From NCBI GenBank assembly GCA_937957685.1, contig CALGAO010000065.1, positions 1-20,733 of the forward strand: a stretch of DNA of 20,733 nt, in the 5' to 3' direction. Within the stretch, counting starts at the first letter, position 1. Each line of letters opens with the position of its first letter. Made by a program: the position numbers and the translations under genes. The notes below the pieces were generated by a model, which ran no database searches, was not told the DNA's origin, and saw nothing but the letters and a program-made list of their open reading frames with translations. Source of the DNA: an uncultured Paenibacillaceae bacterium (lineage in GTDB: Bacteria; Bacillota; Bacilli; Paenibacillales; DA-C8). Shown piece after piece: positions 7,724 to 14,651 of the stretch.

Positions 7724-7974
7724 GGATCCCACCCCGGTTTCGTTCATTCACCAGAATAGACGGTGGGAAGGACTGTTGGTTATGATAATCATTAAATCAT
7801 TAACCAAGCAATTGGCATACGGTTTGGAAGCGAATTGGGAAGGTTTTGGATCGTCATGCGTATTCGACAGTAGAGGTGTCGGCAGTGTTGTCATATTGAC
7901 AGCAAAGCGATGTCGTGTTACCTTAAATACAAGTTAATAGGTAAGAATACTCTAATATTTGGTGAGGTGGTACG

Positions 7975-8397
7975 ATGAAGGAAATACCGCTTCCGCTGAT
8001 CAAGTCCAACCAGGCAGGCATCGTGCTTTTCATACTGGCTGGTTTTCTTCTTCAGCAGCCCATCCTGATCTACATTCTGTTTGCCGTTCAGCTCATCGGG
8101 CTGGTGTTTGGAGCGAATGCGAATCTGTTTATCCGGTTGGCCAGGCTCATATTCCCGAAGCAACGGCTTCGTGACAGTGAGCAGCAAGCCGTGGAACTGG
8201 CCAGGTTTAATCAATCCATCGCCGTCACTCTGCTGGCTGCCGCTTCTCTGGCCCTGATCCTGGGTTGGACTGTGGCCGCATATATCTTTGCGGGCATGGT
8301 GGCATTGGCTGCGGCGGTTGCGATCGCAGGCTATTGCATCGGATGCACGCTGTATTTTCAGTACAAGAGATGGAAGCAGGTTCGTTTTCGCACGTAG
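7975..8397 (+). CDS. DUF4395 family membrane protein
   Basis: A 140-residue protein with about four hydrophobic segments: GIVLFILAGFLLQQPILIYI, ILFAVQLIGLVFGA, IAVTLLAAASLALILGWTV and AYIFAGMVALAAAVAIAGYCI. The N-terminal KEIPLPLIKSNQAGIVL, the middle GANANLFIRLARLIFP and the C-terminal GYCIGCTLYFQYKRW, with two conserved cysteines near the last membrane segment, are the hallmarks of DUF4395. The family's function is unknown; the CxxC-like pair suggests a redox or thiol role, and family members sit near thioredoxin- or rhodanese-like genes in some genomes, but none is here. GGTGAGG lies upstream of ATG 7975. It seems to be transcribed alone. Confidence 0.85.
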   Translation: MKEIPLPLIKSNQAGIVLFILAGFLLQQPILIYILFAVQLIGLVFGANANLFIRLARLIFPKQRLRDSEQQAVELARFNQSIAVTLLAAASLALILGWTVAAYIFAGMVALAAAVAIAGYCIGCTLYFQYKRWKQVRFRT

Positions 8398-8444
8398 CGA
8401 CGGCACCGGGATGGCCGATCTGTAATCATGGACATAGCGTAATT

Positions 8445-8474
8445 GACCGCCTTCTTGATGGAGAGCGGTCTTTT
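8445..8474 (+). terminator. Possible weak terminator after the DUF4395 gene
   Basis: GACCGC (8445-8450) pairs with GCGGTC (8465-8470) across a 14-base loop and is followed by TTTT. The stem is short, so this is tentative. Confidence 0.4.
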
Positions 8475-8800
8475 GGCGTTTGGGGGCTGCATTCGGTTCA
8501 CTGCATGTCATGACGTGCCCCACAAACTCATGATGCTGCAGATACTGCTCTCCCTGGGACTGCTTCTCCGGCTGGGAGGGCAGCTTCACAAACCCATGCA
8601 CGGACATACGCGGATAGGGGAAACATCGCCAATGGGAGGAGGTCGAAGAGAAGAAGGGGGGCGCCTTTTATGACCTCTTCCTGGCCGATGATGAGCCAGC
8701 GGAGAAGATGAAGAACATCGGAAGGGCGACTGGACTGTCTGCCAGAGCTTGACCTGGTCAGCTCCAGCTCCCGAATATTCGGATGGGGACTGAAACAACC

Positions 8801-8880
8801 AATAGCGGAAGTCCATATGTCGTTATTTTGAGAAAAAGCCCGATATTCGAAAAATAGCGGAAGTCCAATTGTCCTTGTTT
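8801..8880 (+). repeat. Two 52-bp-spaced copies of an AATAGCGGAAGTCCA repeat
   Basis: AATAGCGGAAGTCCA occurs at 8801-8815 and 8853-8867, exactly 52 bp apart. Similarity continues for about 28 bases (next TATGTCGTTATTT versus ATTGTCCTTGTTT), leaving about 24 unlike bases per unit. I associate AATAGCGGAAGT-type repeats with intergenic DNA of Paenibacillus, from memory only. Confidence 0.75.
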
Positions 8881-8922
8881 CAAATGACTGTACGAAATTT
8901 CGTACAAAACTCATGTCATTTG
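8881..8922. repeat. Nested inverted repeat around a TGTACGA palindrome
   Basis: The 18-bp perfect palindrome TGTACGAAATTTCGTACA (8889-8906) sits inside outer 8-bp arms CAAATGAC (8881-8888) and GTCATTTG (8915-8922). Its half-site TGTACGAA is the same as in the four-copy array at 16867-17052. Confidence 0.75.
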
Positions 8923-9078
8923 CTGGCGATGTGTCAGCATCCTTGAAACGACCAGCCAAACGACGAGCCGTTAACGGTATGATAGCTTCAAATCCTGATT
9001 GAGACAGGGCGAATAACCGTATTGGTTGTTCGTCCTTTCAACATATTACGGACAGGATCGGATGCGAATGAAAGGCGC

Positions 9079-9112
9079 TTTAAGGTTTTTTTAAGGCCAT
9101 ATTATGTATGAT
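9079..9112 (+). promoter_or_regulatory. CiaR-box-like direct repeat and -10 of the bactofilin operon
   Basis: TTTAAG (9079-9084) and TTTAAG (9090-9095) are separated by five bases, giving an 11-bp period on one DNA face. This equals the TTTAAG-N5-TTTAAG box of the streptococcal response regulator CiaR. A -10-like TATGAT (9107-9112) starts 11 bases after the second half-site, the spacing expected for activation by an OmpR-type regulator. The same box recurs at 19985-20001. Confidence 0.55.
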
Positions 9113-9149
9113 GATTGCAGAAAATGTCGAAACAGGGAGGATGTGAAGT

Positions 9150-9623
9150 TTGGGTATGAGGTCTTTCTTTCGCTCAAGGAAAACGAACGCATTCACTGCG
9201 GGCACCAGAATCACCGGCAACATTCATTCCGAACATCATCTGACCATATCGGGCACACTCGTGGGCGATCTGAGTGCGGAAGGCGATGTGGTGATTGAGA
9301 AAACGGCGGAGATCAAGGGAGATGTAACAGGAGAGAACGTCTGGATCGCCGGGAAAGTGACAGGCGATATCGCAGCCAGGAAACATCTGCATATCGCTGC
9401 GACCAGCTCTATTGAAGGAGACATCTCGTACCAGACGCTGAGAATTGAAGATGGCGCCTATATCTCCGGGAAGATGGCCCATGCGGAGCATGTCCCAACG
9501 GAAGCCAGGGCGGCGGGGCCCAGGGAAGAGTTGGGTGCAGCCTTGCAGAGTCCTTATACGGTGCAGCAACCGAAGATGGAACCGGCATTACCGATACGCA
9601 ACAAGCGTGTCATGATTCAATAG
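9150..9623 (+). CDS. Bactofilin (polymer-forming cytoskeletal protein)
   Basis: Length is 157 residues. Short hydrophilic tails flank a beta-helical core (about 17-115) of repeating hydrophobic/glycine units: GTRITGNIHSEHHLTISGTL, VGDLSAEGDVVIEKTAEIKG, DVTGENVWIAGKVTGDIAA, then SSIEGDISYQTLRIEDGAYI and SGKM. This is the bactofilin (DUF583) pattern. Bactofilins polymerise without nucleotides and scaffold envelope or shape enzymes at the membrane. The start is TTG 9150, because AGGGAGG (9134-9140) is 9 bases before it; ATG 9156 would be 15 away. An actin-like gene follows after 13 bases, so the two are probably one operon, with a CiaR-box-like repeat in the promoter. Confidence 0.9.
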   Translation: MGMRSFFRSRKTNAFTAGTRITGNIHSEHHLTISGTLVGDLSAEGDVVIEKTAEIKGDVTGENVWIAGKVTGDIAARKHLHIAATSSIEGDISYQTLRIEDGAYISGKMAHAEHVPTEARAAGPREELGAALQSPYTVQQPKMEPALPIRNKRVMIQ

Positions 9624-9636
9624 GAGGGTGATGGTT

Positions 9637-10665
9637 ATGACAGTGGTATTAGCGATCGACCATGGGAACGGACATGTCAAGGCGTGCTCCAGCGACAAAT
9701 TTATCCTGCTGCCTTCATGTTATTCGAGGCCGGAGGAGTTCGGAGTGGACATGATCCTCCCCAAGAAGGACCTGCAAGTCTTCGAATTCAAGTCCACCTC
9801 GTATCCGGGAGAAACGTACTACTGGGGAAGGGATGTCAACAAAGCCGGCAAGCTGATCGCCACTTACGGCGGGGAAGGAAGGTATATCTCCAAGCCGTAT
9901 CGGTTGTTGTCACAGTTCACGATGGCGCTGCTCTTGCCAGATGAGGAGATGAACTGCGACGATGTACTGATCGTCACGGGATGTCCAAGCGTCAATACCG
10001 GAACGGAGCTTGAGGCGGATATCCAGCAGGTGTTCTGCGGGCGGCATGTGGTCAGCGTGAATGGGCAGACGAAGATCGTGAACGTCAAGCAGGTGAAGAT
10101 CCTGCCCCAGCCGCTCGGCACGATCTTCAGCCTGTACTTCAACGACGACGGCCGGGTGGTCAATCGGCAGCTGGAAGACAGCTATGTGGGCATCATCGAT
10201 ATCGGCAGCGGCACGACGGATCTGGACGGCGTGAAGGCGTTGAAGCGGCAGTGGGATGATACGGCGACCATTCAGTTGGGGATGTTCGATGCGTACAAGA
10301 AAATCGCCAACTATATCAATCGGGTCAATCCGAATGCGAATGCGACTCCTCAGATGGTGGAACAGCATCTGCTCCATCCGGAAATCGATATCAACACGTA
10401 TAAGGTCAACAACCGTTCGAAGCCGGTGGACATTACCAATTGCCGGACGGAAGTTTTCCGCAAACTGGCGGAGGATATTCTGAATTATATTCAGCAAATG
10501 TGGGCCAACCGCTCGAAGTTCGATGCGATCTACCTGACGGGAGGCGGAGCCAAGCCGTTGGCCAAGTATTTCATGGAATGGGAGAAGGATATCCAGATCC
10601 TCGACGACAGCCAGCAATCGAATGTATTGGGATTCTACCGCTTCGGGTTAAACCTGCTGGGTTAA
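9637..10665 (+). CDS. ParM/StbA-like actin-family protein
   Basis: Length is 342 residues from ATG 9637, with AGGAGGG at 9623-9628 overlapping the end of the bactofilin gene; GTG 9628 and ATG 9631 overlap that site and are less likely. Actin-fold nucleotide motifs are visible in order: phosphate-1 VLAIDHGNGHVKAC at the N-terminus, LIVTGCPS near 115, phosphate-2 IIDIGSGTTDLDGVK at about 186-200, and the adenosine motif YLTGGGAKPL at 299-308. These place it with ParM/StbA and archaeal Ta0583-like actins. Plasmid ParM filaments push plasmids apart with ParR and parC; no parR-like gene or centromere-like iterons are adjacent here. Its partner gene encodes a bactofilin, suggesting a chromosomal cytoskeletal role. 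A terminator follows. Confidence 0.85.
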   Translation: MTVVLAIDHGNGHVKACSSDKFILLPSCYSRPEEFGVDMILPKKDLQVFEFKSTSYPGETYYWGRDVNKAGKLIATYGGEGRYISKPYRLLSQFTMALLLPDEEMNCDDVLIVTGCPSVNTGTELEADIQQVFCGRHVVSVNGQTKIVNVKQVKILPQPLGTIFSLYFNDDGRVVNRQLEDSYVGIIDIGSGTTDLDGVKALKRQWDDTATIQLGMFDAYKKIANYINRVNPNANATPQMVEQHLLHPEIDINTYKVNNRSKPVDITNCRTEVFRKLAEDILNYIQQMWANRSKFDAIYLTGGGAKPLAKYFMEWEKDIQILDDSQQSNVLGFYRFGLNLLG

Positions 10666-10702
10666 TGAACGGATCTCACTCCCGAAGCGAGAGCAACAGC
10701 CG

Positions 10703-10745
10703 AAGACTGCCTCTTAAGGTCTGTGACCTTGGGGGCAGTCTTTTT
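10703..10745 (+). terminator. Strong Rho-independent terminator after the actin-like gene
   Basis: AAGACTGCC (10703-10711) pairs with GGCAGTCTT (ending at about 10742), with an inner stem AAGGT/ACCTT, followed by a T run to 10745. It closes the bactofilin-actin operon. Confidence 0.92.
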
Positions 10746-10819
10746 GTATGTGTGGTACGCCGTCGTGAAAGATTTCCAAGGTCTATGCATTTGGCATACG
10801 AAAAATGAATCACAAAAAG

Positions 10820-10849
10820 GTTGATTTTTTGAACGAAGTATAATATGAT
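10820..10849 (+). promoter_or_regulatory. Promoter of the ABC transporter operon with shared 15-bp element
   Basis: The -35 is TTGATT (10821-10826) and the -10 is TATGAT (10844-10849), 17 bp apart; an overlapping TATAAT (10839-10844) lacks a -35. The -35 lies inside GTTGATTTTTTGAAC (10820-10834), which is repeated base for base at the promoter of the DUF4242 gene (14007-14021). Confidence 0.65.
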
Positions 10850-10908
10850 TACTAACGTCAAACCAAAGTAAACTTATCGGAATAACTATAAAAAGGTGTG
10901 AGCCATGG

Positions 10909-11709
10909 ATGGTTGCGCAGCTGAAGGACCCGTCTCCCATCATTCAGGTGCGGGAGGTCGACAAAAGTTTCGTCAACCAGGGGAAGCAGGAGAAAATTCT
11001 CGATCAGGTGTCTTTCGATATCCGCAGGGGAGAGATTGTCGCGCTGCTGGGACATAGCGGATGCGGCAAAAGCACGCTACTGAACATGATCTGCGGGTTC
11101 CAGAGGCCTGATGCGGGCAGCATCCTCCTGGACGGAGAGCCCGTGCTGAAGCCGAACCGCCGTTGCGTCATGCTGTTTCAGAACTACGGATTGCTGCCGT
11201 GGCGCACGGTCCTGAAGAACGTCGAATTCGCCCTCGAGGGCACCGCGACTTCATCAGAGGAGCGGAGAGAGCTGGCGCTGAGGTATCTGCGAATGGTGGA
11301 CCTGGAAGACAAGGCCGGGCTGTTTCCCCGTCAGCTGTCCGGCGGCATGCAGCAGCGGGTGGCGATCGCCCGGGCGCTGGCCTCGCAACCGGAGCTCATC
11401 CTGATGGACGAACCGTTCGCCGCGCTGGATACGTTCAAGCGGTATGCGCTGCAGGATGAGATCCTGCGCATCCAGAAACAGGAGAACATGACCGTCCTGC
11501 TCGTCACGCACGACATCGATGAGGCGATCTACCTGTCCGACCGCATCCTGCTGATGAGCTCGGGTCCCGGGCGCATCAGCAAGGAGCTGACCATACATAC
11601 TTCCAGGCCGCGGGATCGGAGCCACGGCGACTTCCAATACTATCGGAAGCTGATATTCGACCATTTCTACTTCCGCAGGGAAGAGCCTGCCAACTATTTC
11701 GAGATTTAA
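10909..11709 (+). CDS. ABC transporter ATPase, NitT/TauT type (SsuB/TauB-like)
   Basis: A 266-residue ATP-binding subunit. Walker A GHSGCGKST is at 48-56, the Q-loop Gln at 91 in LFQNYGLLPWRT, signature LSGGMQQRVAIARAL at 143-157, Walker B LILMDEPFAALD at 163-174, and the switch His at 201 in THDIDEAI. The GLLPWRT stretch after the Q-loop is typical of nitrate/sulfonate/taurine importers. ATG 10909 is used, with AGGTGTG upstream; the nearby ATG 10905 is in another frame. It is the first gene of an operon with a lipoprotein and a permease. It powers import of a small anion or organic sulfur or nitrogen compound; the substrate is not determined by sequence. Confidence 0.9.
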   Translation: MVAQLKDPSPIIQVREVDKSFVNQGKQEKILDQVSFDIRRGEIVALLGHSGCGKSTLLNMICGFQRPDAGSILLDGEPVLKPNRRCVMLFQNYGLLPWRTVLKNVEFALEGTATSSEERRELALRYLRMVDLEDKAGLFPRQLSGGMQQRVAIARALASQPELILMDEPFAALDTFKRYALQDEILRIQKQENMTVLLVTHDIDEAIYLSDRILLMSSGPGRISKELTIHTSRPRDRSHGDFQYYRKLIFDHFYFRREEPANYFEI

Positions 11710-11771
11710 GATTTGAAGATTCGGACTGTGCCGCATGCCTGGTACGGCCTGACAGCAAGGAGGAGTTCCAT

Positions 11772-12746
11772 ATGCAAGACAGGAAACTTGCCATTAGATT
11801 ATCGTTGATGATCCTGATCCTGATGGTGACCGCGGTGTCCGCCGCCTGCGGGAATGGCCAAACATCAGCCGCCTCGGCGGAGAAACGAACGGTGAAGATC
11901 GGATACTTGCCGATCACCCACGCCCTTCCGCTCTATGTCGAGGATGATCTTGAAGCGCAAGGCTTCGACAAGTTTACTCTGGAGCTGGTCAAGTTCGGTT
12001 CCTGGCCGGATCTGATCGATGCGCTCAATGCCGGTCGGATCGACGGCGCGTCCATGCTGGTGACCCTGGCGATGAAGGCGAATGAGCAGGGCAGCCCGGT
12101 GAAGGCGGTCGCGCTGGGCCATCGGGATGGCAATGTGCTGATCGTATCCAAGGAGATCAACGAAACGAAGGATCTGAAGGGCAAAAATTTCGCCATACCG
12201 CACAAGTTCTCCACGCACCATATCCTGCTGTACGAGATGCTGAAGAAAGACGGGCTCAAGTATGAGGACGTGAATGTCGTGGAGCTTCCTCCGGCCGAGA
12301 TGCCGGCGGCGCTGTCGGAAGGACGGATATCCGGCTATGTGGTGGCGGAGCCGTTCGGAGCGATCGCCGTGACGATGGATAAGGGGAAGGTGCTGTACCA
12401 GTCGGAGGAGATCTGGCTGGATTCGGTCGATTGCGCGCTGGTGCTGCGCAGCGAATTCATCGAGAAGGAACGGGAGATCGCGCAAGCCTTTGTCAACGAG
12501 TACGTCAGGGCGGGAGAGCTGGCCGAGGCCAAGGACGACTACATCAAGGAGGTCTCCGGCAAATACATGAACGTCGATGAGAAGGTGCTGGACCTGTCGC
12601 TGGAGTGGATCTCCTATGACAACCTGCGGCTCAATGAAGAGGCCTATGACAAGCTGGTCCACTATATGATCGAGATGGGCCTTTCCGAGAATCCGCCGAC
12701 TTATGAAGAGTTTGTCGACAATTCACTGATTGATAAAGCGAAGTGA
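11772..12746 (+). CDS. ABC transporter substrate-binding lipoprotein, NMT1/SsuA-like
   Basis: Length is 324 residues. The N-terminus has a basic start, a hydrophobic stretch (LSLMILILMVTAV) and a lipobox SAAC with the lipid-modified Cys at 26, so it is anchored on the outer face of the membrane. The mature part begins VKIGYLPITHALPLYVEDD, the usual opening strand of NitT/TauT-family binding proteins, with DALNAGRIDGA and SGYVVAEPFG as the family's other fixed points. AAGGAGG precedes ATG 11772, 62 bp after the ATPase stop. It captures the ligand for the ABC importer encoded with it. IPHKFSTHH resembles the nitrate/bicarbonate (NrtA/CmpA) side of the family, so nitrate, sulfonate or another small molecule are all possible. 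Confidence 0.9.
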   Translation: MQDRKLAIRLSLMILILMVTAVSAACGNGQTSAASAEKRTVKIGYLPITHALPLYVEDDLEAQGFDKFTLELVKFGSWPDLIDALNAGRIDGASMLVTLAMKANEQGSPVKAVALGHRDGNVLIVSKEINETKDLKGKNFAIPHKFSTHHILLYEMLKKDGLKYEDVNVVELPPAEMPAALSEGRISGYVVAEPFGAIAVTMDKGKVLYQSEEIWLDSVDCALVLRSEFIEKEREIAQAFVNEYVRAGELAEAKDDYIKEVSGKYMNVDEKVLDLSLEWISYDNLRLNEEAYDKLVHYMIEMGLSENPPTYEEFVDNSLIDKAK

Positions 12747-12750
12747 TCCT

Positions 12751-13509
12751 GTGAACAGTTTGCGCAAGATTGGCAATGTATGCCTGGGGATGCTGATCCT
12801 GCTGGCCATATGGCAGCTCGTCGTGCTGGCGGGCGGATTCAACGAGTCATTGCTCCCTCCGCCCCGCAAGGTGTTCGAATCGCTGGTGAAGCTGACGGCG
12901 GACGGCACCCTGTTGACCCATATTGCGATCAGTCTGTATCGATTCGCCTGCGGATATTTCTCCGCCTGCATCATCGCGGTCGTGCTGGGACTCATCCTGG
13001 GACGGATGACGCGGCTGTGGGCCGTGATCGATCCGATCGTTCAGTTGCTCCGTCCCGTGGCGCCGATCGCCTGGTCTCCGTTTATCATCCTGTGGTTTAA
13101 TCTGGGCAATGCATCCGCCATCGTCATCATCTTCATCGCCGCGTTCTATCCGGTGCTGCTGTCGACGGTGTCCGCGGTGCGCAAGGTCGATCCGTTCTAC
13201 CTGAGAGTGGCCGAGAATTTCGAGATCAAGGGAGCGAGTCTGCTGGTCAAGGTCATATTGCCTGCGGCATTCCCGTATATAACCAATGGACTCCATATCG
13301 CCCTCGGCACCTCTTGGATCTTCCTGGTATCCGGCGAGATGATCGGCGCCCAGTCGGGCCTGGGGTATCTGATCGTCGACGGCCGTAACCTGCTCAGGCT
13401 TGACTATGTGCTGGTCGGGATCATCGTCATCGGCGCGATCGGCATGCTGCTGGACAGGTTGATCCATCTGTTCGAACGCTGGGTGGAGAGGAAATGGGGT
13501 CATGAATAA
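12751..13509 (+). CDS. ABC transporter permease, NitT/TauT type (SsuC-like)
   Basis: Length is 252 residues from GTG 12751, four bases after the lipoprotein stop; TTG 12730 would overlap that gene and is less likely. About six membrane segments are present, including CLGMLILLAIWQLVVLAGGF, YFSACIIAVVLGLILG, AIVIIFIAAFYPVLL and VLVGIIVIGAIGMLLDRLI. The cytoplasmic coupling motif, matching the permease EAA loop, is AENFEIKGASLLVKVILPAA. The C-terminal ERWVERKWG is typical of SsuC/TauC permeases. It forms the channel for the ATPase and lipoprotein encoded just upstream. Only 14 bp separate its stop from that of the convergent HxlR gene, with the palindrome GGAAGCTTCC (13514-13523) between them but no T run. 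Confidence 0.9.
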   Translation: MNSLRKIGNVCLGMLILLAIWQLVVLAGGFNESLLPPPRKVFESLVKLTADGTLLTHIAISLYRFACGYFSACIIAVVLGLILGRMTRLWAVIDPIVQLLRPVAPIAWSPFIILWFNLGNASAIVIIFIAAFYPVLLSTVSAVRKVDPFYLRVAENFEIKGASLLVKVILPAAFPYITNGLHIALGTSWIFLVSGEMIGAQSGLGYLIVDGRNLLRLDYVLVGIIVIGAIGMLLDRLIHLFERWVERKWGHE

Positions 13510-13523
13510 AGCCGGAAGCTTCC

Positions 13524-13946
13524 TCACAATTCCGCGACCTTCAGATCGGTCGTGTTGGTCTGGCAATGCGGACAGTAATAAGCCGTCCGCACCTCGTGAC
13601 CGCATTCGGCATGGATCAGCTTCTTGTAGCACTTGGGAAGATGAAGCCGTCCCCATTGGATCAGGGCGTTGAAGACGTGCTCGAGATCCCGGCCGCTCTC
13701 GGTCAGCGTGTATTCATACCGCGGAGGGTGGTCCGAATACAACTGAGACATGATCAGGCCGGTCTCCTCGAGATATTTCAACCGGTCGGACAGCAGGTTG
13801 GAAGAGATGCCGTCGAGCGCCTTCTTGATCTCGTTAAAGGTGGTATGGCCGACGTATATTTCATGGGCGATCAGGAGCGTCCAGCGATCGCCGATAATGT
13901 TGAGCGACTGGGCGATATTGCACGGCAGTGAGTAAGTAGCCTTCAT
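13524..13946 (-). CDS. HxlR-family transcriptional regulator with Cys-rich tail
   Basis: Length is 140 residues from ATG 13946, with GGAGG 7 bases before it; the longer frame to 14006 lacks a site. The winged helix is clear: CNIAQSLNIIGDRWTLLIAH, FNEIKKALDGISSNLLSDRL and YLEETGLI, with the wing SDHPPRYEYTLTESG. Cys9 is at the position of the redox-sensing Cys of HxlR/HypR-type regulators. After the usual domain comes a tail ECGHEVRTAYYCPHC with Cys115, His117, Cys125 and Cys128, which looks like a zinc-binding knuckle. It lies between the transporter operon and the divergent DUF4242/flavoprotein genes and probably controls both. Confidence 0.88.
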   Translation of the reverse strand: MKATYSLPCNIAQSLNIIGDRWTLLIAHEIYVGHTTFNEIKKALDGISSNLLSDRLKYLEETGLIMSQLYSDHPPRYEYTLTESGRDLEHVFNALIQWGRLHLPKCYKKLIHAECGHEVRTAYYCPHCQTNTTDLKVAEL

Positions 13947-13966
13947 CTCATAACCTCCAAACCAAT

Positions 13967-13983
13967 ATAGGCCTATCATAACA
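13967..13983 (-). promoter_or_regulatory. Putative promoter and palindrome before the HxlR gene
   Basis: Reading leftward, TGTTATGAT (13983-13975) is an extended -10 box without a good -35. It overlaps the 10-bp palindrome ATAGGCCTAT (13967-13976), a possible autoregulatory site. Confidence 0.4.
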
Positions 13984-14006
13984 CATTCTTGCGGTAAACA
14001 TACCAA

Positions 14007-14036
14007 GTTGATTTTTTGAACTTACTATCATAAAAT
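14007..14036 (+). promoter_or_regulatory. Promoter of the DUF4242-flavoprotein genes with shared 15-bp element
   Basis: The -35 is TTGATT (14008-14013) and the -10 is TAAAAT (14031-14036), 17 bp apart. GTTGATTTTTTGAAC (14007-14021) covers the -35 in the same register as at 10820-10834. Here the element is extended to the dyad AAGTT...AACTT. Confidence 0.7.
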
Positions 14037-14086
14037 TACCTGGGGAGATCAATCCCTGAACATTCCAGGAAAAGGGGAGATAGACT

Positions 14087-14614
14087 GTGGCGTTGTTTCT
14101 GGTAGAATCGGTACTGAATGGTTCGATCAAGAGCAAGGAGGTCTTCACCGTCAAGACAAATGAACTGCAAGAGGTTCTCAGCGCAAAAAATGCCAGCCTC
14201 ATCGAAGTTCAGGTGTCCAGGGACTTTACGAGAGCCTTCTTCATCGTGGAAGGAGAGAATCGGGGGCTGGTCAATGAGAGCCTGCGCGAACAGGGCATTC
14301 CGGTGACGCTGATCAAGCCGGTGCGCCTGGTCGGTCAGGATCTGGAGACGGTCAAGCAGCAGGCGGACAAGGTGAACTACCTGGTGGAATGGAATCTGCC
14401 GGAGAACCTGACCATGGAGGCTTATCTGGATCGGAAGAAAACGAATTCCGTCCATTACGCCGAAGTGCCGGAAGTATCCTTCGCCAGAACCTATGTATGC
14501 GAAGACATGACCAAATGCCTGTGCTTCTATGACGCTCCGGATGAGGAAGCGGTCAAGAGAGCGCGTCAGGCGGTCAAGGCTCCGATCGATACGATCACGG
14601 AAATTGCGAACTGA
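14087..14614 (+). CDS. DUF4242-family protein, probably two tandem ferredoxin-like domains
   Basis: Length is 175 residues from GTG 14087, with AGGGGAG (14073-14079) 7 bases upstream. The C-terminal half (about 95-175), with VHYAEVPEVSFARTYVCEDM, TKCLCFYDAPDEEAVKRARQ and a final PIDTITEI, matches DUF4242, a ferredoxin-like fold that binds nickel in some characterised members. The N-terminal half starts MALFLVESVLNG and has a similar strand-helix pattern, so it is probably a diverged second copy. The function in this pathway is unknown. It is followed after 37 bp by an acyl-CoA-dehydrogenase-like gene, probably in one operon, and shares a promoter element with the ABC transporter operon. Confidence 0.75.
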   Translation: MALFLVESVLNGSIKSKEVFTVKTNELQEVLSAKNASLIEVQVSRDFTRAFFIVEGENRGLVNESLREQGIPVTLIKPVRLVGQDLETVKQQADKVNYLVEWNLPENLTMEAYLDRKKTNSVHYAEVPEVSFARTYVCEDMTKCLCFYDAPDEEAVKRARQAVKAPIDTITEIAN

Positions 14615-14651
14615 CTGATTCTGCAATGGTATGGGGGAGAAGGCGGTGTCT

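Larger units (their letters stand above)
8475..9078. other. Intergenic stretch without a credible gene
   Basis: No reading frame here has a start site, codon pattern or family match that I would accept. The longest minus-strand frame (8528-8959) spans repeat DNA and is probably meaningless. The stretch holds the 12-bp palindrome CCGAATATTCGG (8771-8782), two 52-bp-spaced repeat copies from 8801, and a nested inverted repeat at 8881-8922. The part from 9079 is the promoter of the bactofilin gene. Confidence 0.6.

Noticed and set aside
7776..7800. Fur-box-like GATAATCATTA sequence
   Set aside because: Only one half fits the 7-1-7 consensus, and the region belongs to no iron-related gene.
7918..8607. 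Minus-strand 229-residue reading frame opposite the DUF4395 gene
   Set aside because: It is rich in Gln, His, Arg and Ser without hydrophobic core pattern, has no ribosome site and overlaps a recognised gene on the other strand.
8528..8959. Minus-strand 143-residue reading frame
   Set aside because: It spans the repeat and palindrome region, has no ribosome site or known domain, and its composition looks like translated repeat DNA.
9637..10665. A plasmid partition locus (parMRC)
   Set aside because: The actin-like gene is present, but no small parR-like gene follows and no iterated centromere repeats precede it; the upstream partner is a bactofilin and the rest of the window is chromosomal in character.
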